From assembly GCA_021822995.1 (NCBI GenBank), contig JAKAPN010000004.1, positions 1 to 13,802 on the forward strand: a stretch of DNA of 13,802 bases. The letters run 5' to 3'. Source of the DNA: an archaeon (GTDB taxonomy: Archaea > Thermoproteota > Nitrososphaeria > Nitrososphaerales > Gagatemarchaeaceae). This document shows, piece by piece, positions 13,243 to 13,802 of this stretch (position 1 is its first letter; every line of letters starts with the position of its first letter). The translations under genes and the position numbers were made by a program. The notes beneath the pieces were generated by a model. It saw only the letters and a program-made list of their open reading frames with translations. It was not told the origin of the DNA and did no database searches.

Positions 13243-13802
13243 TTAGTCGTGAAGGAGAAGCGAGACGGGCAAAATGGCGATGAAAGCGGCACCAACCATG
13301 TAGAAAGTACTCGCCATCCCAACGTATTCGATCAGGAAACCTGCCGCCAGGGGGCCAAGCGTGTATCCGAGGTCCTTGAAGGTGGCGATAGCTCCAGTCA
13401 TAGCCACCTTGTCGTCTAGGATTGCGTCGGACATCCGCGAGTAAAGGGCGATGAATATCATGGTATAGCAGACCGTAAATGCCGTGACAACGACCAGGGC
13501 GTAGTAGAAGTCGGCGGAGATAGGGATCAGGACCGCCGTGATAGCCGTAAGCAGGGCCGCAACCGGCAGAATCCTCCGTACTCCCTTGCTGTCGATCAAG
13601 TGCCCCATTGGGACCTCCAATGCGACTGCAGGGACCAGCGCGACGGTGAGTATCACCCCAATGAAGGGTATCGATATACCCTCGGCGTTGAGGAACACCG
13701 AGAGGAAGGAGTAATACACGTTGATCAGGGCGTAGAAGACGATTATGAGGAAGACCGTCTTCAGGAACTTGCCCTGGCGCATATACCCCGAGAGCTTGTT
13801 CA
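13243..13802 (-). CDS. MFS transporter, C-terminal half (runs off right edge)
   Basis: The frame is open from the right edge to a stop at 13243, giving about 186 codons. An ATG at 13782 exists, but coding continues in frame before it (NKLSGY). The 179 aa after it hold only about six membrane helices, half an MFS protein, so the gene most likely begins outside the window. The helix starting FLKTVFLIIVFYALINVYYSF reads like helix 7. The motif VPMGHLIDSKGVRR is the MFS loop motif repeated in the second half. The final helices include FKDLGYTLGPLAAGFLIEYVG. The substrate is unknown. It is convergent with the Bat-like regulator. If ATG 13782 were real, the protein would be a six-helix half transporter, which is less likely. 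Confidence 0.78.
   Translation of the reverse strand, partial: NKLSGYMRQGKFLKTVFLIIVFYALINVYYSFLSVFLNAEGISIPFIGVILTVALVPAVALEVPMGHLIDSKGVRRILPVAALLTAITAVLIPISADFYYALVVVTAFTVCYTMIFIALYSRMSDAILDDKVAMTGAIATFKDLGYTLGPLAAGFLIEYVGMASTFYMVGAAFIAILPVSLLLHD

Noticed and set aside
1..13802. tRNA, rRNA, CRISPR array, IS element or prophage
   Set aside because: No cloverleaf with GTTCRA arm, no evenly spaced repeats, and no transposase or integrase motifs were seen on either strand.

Overview
The window looks like archaeal chromosome, about 13.8 kb, moderately GC-rich and densely coded. The evidence is a bacterio-opsin-activator (Bat) type HTH regulator, two DUF4382 surface proteins, an N-terminally zinc-ribboned XPD/Rad3-type iron-sulfur helicase, a winged-helix protein with C-terminal membrane anchors, AT-rich TATA-like boxes 20-35 bases upstream of several starts, few Shine-Dalgarno sequences, and several apparent leaderless GTG/TTG starts. 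A Nitrososphaeria/Thaumarchaeota-like or related lineage would fit, but the sequence alone does not settle the phylum. I see no rRNA, tRNA, CRISPR array, insertion sequence or phage gene.

Layout. 1-314 (minus) is the N-terminal part of a membrane-anchored DUF4382 protein that runs off the left edge. 428-910 (minus) is a winged-helix regulator with two C-terminal membrane helices. 1031-1912 (minus) is an alpha/beta hydrolase. A divergent spacer follows. Then come an SRPBCC/AHSA1-like gene (2167-2583) and a glycerophosphodiester phosphodiesterase (2598-3344), both plus and probably one transcript. 3505-4419 and 4416-4877 (minus) form a translationally coupled pair: a four-helix membrane protein followed by a Ser/Thr-rich, doubly anchored surface protein. 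4960-5652 (minus) is a class III nucleotidyl cyclase-like protein. It is divergent from a second DUF4382 protein (5704-6228, plus), with one palindromic TATA between them.

The right half holds housekeeping-type and transport genes. These are an AlkZ/HTH_42-type winged-helix protein (6370-7572, minus), an Fsr-like MFS exporter (7707-8915, plus), the helicase (9009-10769, minus), a PH-domain membrane protein (10894-11448, plus), an EamA/DMT transporter (11445-12335, minus), a Cys-rich Bat-like regulator (12465-13166, plus), and the C-terminal half of another MFS transporter (13243-13802, minus) that runs off the right edge.

How the genes may work together. Most are single-gene units in alternating orientation, so few functional links are supported. 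The best candidates are the SRPBCC-GDPD pair, the 4TM/surface-protein pair, and the cyclase/DUF4382 divergon. The last two lie side by side and could form a signalling and cell-envelope locus, but that is inference. No complete novel defence or biosynthetic system is evident. The items most worth a second look are the cyclase/DUF4382 divergon, the Cys-rich helicase, the Cys-rich regulator, and the in-frame UGA at the 5' end of the SRPBCC gene.
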